Assembly: GCA_910587665.1 (NCBI GenBank)
Contig: CAJUMZ010000013.1
Location: 1-64,000 of the forward strand
DNA length: 64,000 nucleotides
Origin: an uncultured Muribaculum sp.
Lineage (GTDB): Bacteria > Bacteroidota > Bacteroidia > Bacteroidales > Muribaculaceae
Direction of reading: 5' to 3'
A model generated the notes under the pieces. It was not told the origin of the DNA. It did no database searches and was given only the letters and a program-made list of their open reading frames with translations. A program made the translations under genes and the position numbers. Below are positions 62,309 through 64,000 of the stretch, one piece after another. Each line of letters opens with the position of its first letter. Position 1 is the first letter of the stretch.

Positions 62309-63046
62309 ATGACAGAATCCCGAATTGAACGCTATCGGAGGCAAATGATGCTTCCGGAAATCGGCATTGAAGGGCAGGAAAAGATCAGCAAGGGCAAAAT
62401 ATTAGTAATAGGCGCAGGGGGGCTTGGCTCCCCTGCGCTATATTATCTCGCCGCCGCGGGCGTCGGAACGATAGGCATAACGGACAGTGACTCGGTTGAC
62501 CTAAGTAATCTTAACCGTCAGATATTACATACGACACCCGGAATAGGCAGGCTAAAAGCCGAATCGGCTGCAGAAAAGCTGTCATTGCTGAACCCGGAGA
62601 TAAAAACAGAGGTATATCCGCTCCGACTGACTGAAGAAAATGGAGAGGCTATAATATCATGCTATGATTTCATAATCGATGCCTCCGACAACAGCCATAC
62701 ACGATACCTGATCAATGATCTCTGCGCAAAAGCCGGCAAACCTTTTTCCCACGGAGCGATAAACGGCATGAAAGGCTACACGTTCACCCATGTTCCCGGC
62801 TCTCCCTGCTACAGATGCCTTTTCGGAATTGACACCGACTTACATGACATTCCTGAAAACTCCCCGGCGGGAGTACTTGGCGCAATAACAGGAATCATTG
62901 GCTCCATACAGGCGGCTGAAGCCATAAAGTATCTTACCGGCTCAGGAACACTTCTTACTGGAAGACTCCTGATTATTGACGCATTTACGATGGAGACAAG
63001 CGTATTGAAATTTCCCCAAATCAATAACTGCATGTGCCATGAATAA
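62309..63046 (+). CDS. ThiF/MoeB/HesA-family adenylyltransferase
   Basis: 245 residues. Nucleotide site GAGGLGSPALYYLAAAG near 37, DSDSVDLSNLNRQILH near 60, and two zinc-binding cysteine pairs (GSPCYRCLFG near 168 and CMC at the end). It adenylates the C-terminus of a ubiquitin-like sulfur carrier such as ThiS or MoaD. There is no rhodanese domain. Whether it serves thiamine or molybdopterin is undecided; neither pathway is nearby. Confidence 0.88.
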   Translation: MTESRIERYRRQMMLPEIGIEGQEKISKGKILVIGAGGLGSPALYYLAAAGVGTIGITDSDSVDLSNLNRQILHTTPGIGRLKAESAAEKLSLLNPEIKTEVYPLRLTEENGEAIISCYDFIIDASDNSHTRYLINDLCAKAGKPFSHGAINGMKGYTFTHVPGSPCYRCLFGIDTDLHDIPENSPAGVLGAITGIIGSIQAAEAIKYLTGSGTLLTGRLLIIDAFTMETSVLKFPQINNCMCHE

Positions 63047-63066
63047 AAGGCTTTAATTCTACAAAC

Positions 63067-63106
63067 GACAAAGGGCGGCTTGTGTAAAAACAAACCGCCC
63101 TTTGTC
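63067..63106. terminator. bidirectional terminator between the ThiF and small-protein genes
   Basis: 12-bp perfect stem GACAAAGGGCGG/CCGCCCTTTGTC. It is preceded and followed by A- and T-rich bases on both strands and sits between two converging genes. Confidence 0.75.
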
Positions 63107-63121
63107 ATGTAATAAATAAAT

Positions 63122-63325
63122 TTATTTATTCTTCGGAGATTCCAACATAACAAGATACTGATTGTCATGCCTCTGCAATGAATCAGAAACGGCGTATCCA
63201 GATTCCGTCACTTCAGGTGCATCCACCTTTTCAATAGGATCGAGCGCATGTGTGTGAGCCAGTACAGCCAACACTCCTGGAAGCATATAGACCATACTTA
63301 CCAAAACGATTGAAATTTTTTTCAT
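63122..63325 (-). CDS. small secreted protein (67 aa)
   Basis: A signal peptide (MKKISIVLVSMVYMLPGVLA) followed by about 45 polar residues without known motif. ATG at 63325 was chosen over an open extension to 63493, which would put the signal peptide inside. No family recognised. Weak -7 candidate TACATTTG (63582-63575) upstream. Confidence 0.5.
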   Translation of the reverse strand: MKKISIVLVSMVYMLPGVLAVLAHTHALDPIEKVDAPEVTESGYAVSDSLQRHDNQYLVMLESPKNK

Positions 63326-63664
63326 AAAAGATACCGGTTGAGTATTCACTTCAAATTTTTTTAGCAAGACACAATCATTATCGAAAATAACCAAAGCATC
63401 AGTAAACATATAACAACAAGATTGATAAAAATGTTTAACCGCGACATAGCAAAACTTAAAATTTCCGCAAATGCCTCTGTAGTCAATTTTCAATATGTCA
63501 TATCTACCTTTTAATAATTATTATAATGTGTGTGTGCGTGTTGTAAATGTCATCATCAATGACAATGACATTTACAAATGTAATATATTTTTTTCATAAA
63601 TAAACAATATTATGGGGCATAATATTAAAAAATATTACGCCCCACGAAGAGAACTTGCTATCAA
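63326..63664. other. intergenic region before the OmpA gene
   Basis: About 340 bp, AT-rich. It holds a perfect 13-bp inverted repeat TTGTAAATGTCAT/ATGACATTTACAA (63541-63577) that overlaps the possible -7 box of the small-protein gene, and the OmpA terminator described separately. No ORF or RNA was recognised. Confidence 0.5.
63613..63644 (-). terminator. terminator of the OmpA-like gene
   Basis: 14-bp stem TGGGGCATAATATT / AATATTACGCCCCA with one G-U or A-C position and 4-nt loop, followed on the minus strand by ATAATATTGTTTATT. It starts 21 nt after the stop. Confidence 0.6.
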
Positions 63665-64000
63665 TCAGTTAATTGTTATTATCGCACGACGGTCAAGAGC
63701 GTCATTGCCAAAGGCATGGGTCTCACCCTTTCCGATAGTAGTTACATGATCGGCAGGCACACCATGTGCTATAAGATAATCGCCTATCGCCTCAGCACGC
63801 TCCCGGCTTAAGCGGAGATTGTATGCCTCATTCCCTTTCTCGTCGGTATATGCAACTACCGTTACATCCTTGCTTTCACTTTTAGCCTTTTCGGCAAGAT
63901 TGTTTAGCGGAGTGTTTTCACGTACACCTTCACTGTCAAACTTAAATAGATATATCACTTTATCAGTAGAAATACCGGTCGCAGACGAACCGCTGCCGGC
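63665..64000 (-). CDS. OmpA-family protein, cut by the window edge
   Basis: C-terminal 111 residues of a protein that continues past the window. The peptidoglycan-binding OmpA core is clear: VVAYTDEKGNEAYNLRLSRE near the middle and GVPADHVTTIGKGET, ending in NDALDRRAIITI. It binds diaminopimelate in peptidoglycan and is usually attached to an outer-membrane barrel or lipid anchor, which would lie outside the window. Confidence 0.88.
   Translation of the reverse strand, partial: AGSGSSATGISTDKVIYLFKFDSEGVRENTPLNNLAEKAKSESKDVTVVAYTDEKGNEAYNLRLSRERAEAIGDYLIAHGVPADHVTTIGKGETHAFGNDALDRRAIITIN

Overview
The window reads as a chromosomal segment of a Bacteroidota bacterium, most likely order Bacteroidales; Muribaculaceae is a guess from the gene style. 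Support comes from repeated TTTG-N19-21-TAnnTTTG promoters typical of that phylum, a fused FeoAB, a split glycine decarboxylase (GcvPA/GcvPB), NspC, a DUF4831 protein, rhomboids with the C-terminal tail usual in this phylum, and SusC/TonB-age proteins with TonB C-terminal domains. Gene starts were moved from the longest open frame whenever a promoter, a 4-bp ATGA overlap or a signal peptide decided the matter.

Layout: 1-560 holds tmRNA (ssrA, minus strand) with its terminator and promoter. 672-2819 holds an NhaC-type antiporter and a small secreted protein. 2883-15966 (all minus) is an accessory block: a radical-SAM activase-like enzyme, a KilA-N protein and two membrane proteins that share a cysteine-rich N-terminal domain, then a truncated copy of the activase, then about 15 overlapping small genes for membrane, lipo-, TPR, pentapeptide-repeat and STM3941-like proteins. 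The array is visibly AT-richer than its surroundings and has the look of acquired DNA. 16120-20317 (plus) is the cobalamin nucleotide-loop operon cobU-cobT-cobS-cobC plus a MATE exporter. 20322-26328 (minus) has feoAB, a secreted protein and a two-gene radical-SAM DNA repair pair. 26460-33255 (minus) is a complete drug-type efflux operon (TetR, TolC, HlyD, two ABC ATPases, two permeases) with a palindromic insertion-like element between regulator and TolC. 33505-38753 (plus) carries a UvrD/PcrA helicase, nspC, a glycosyltransferase and radC. 38760-45443 (minus) is a full glycine cleavage operon lplA-gcvT-gcvH-gcvPA-gcvPB-lpdA. 45574-49789 (minus) is guanine deaminase with an MFS and an APC transporter, preceded by an unassigned terminator-ended RNA. 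50224-64000 is mostly housekeeping: NAD(P)HX repair, hpt, adk, an acetylxylan-esterase-like enzyme, a porin, HU, two rhomboids, a phosphatase, an M3 peptidase, a ThiF-like protein and a partial OmpA protein.

Most notable for follow-up: (1) the radical-SAM activase / KilA-N / CX3CX2C-domain membrane protein operon, which has no glycyl-radical enzyme beside it; (2) the downstream array, where four gene junctions overlap by exactly 17 nt with related sequence, including a 30-residue membrane ORF; (3) the RNA of about 175 nt with its own promoter and terminator upstream of guaD; (4) the inverted-repeat element that supplies the end of the TetR gene. No CRISPR array, rRNA, tRNA or recognisable transposase gene was seen.
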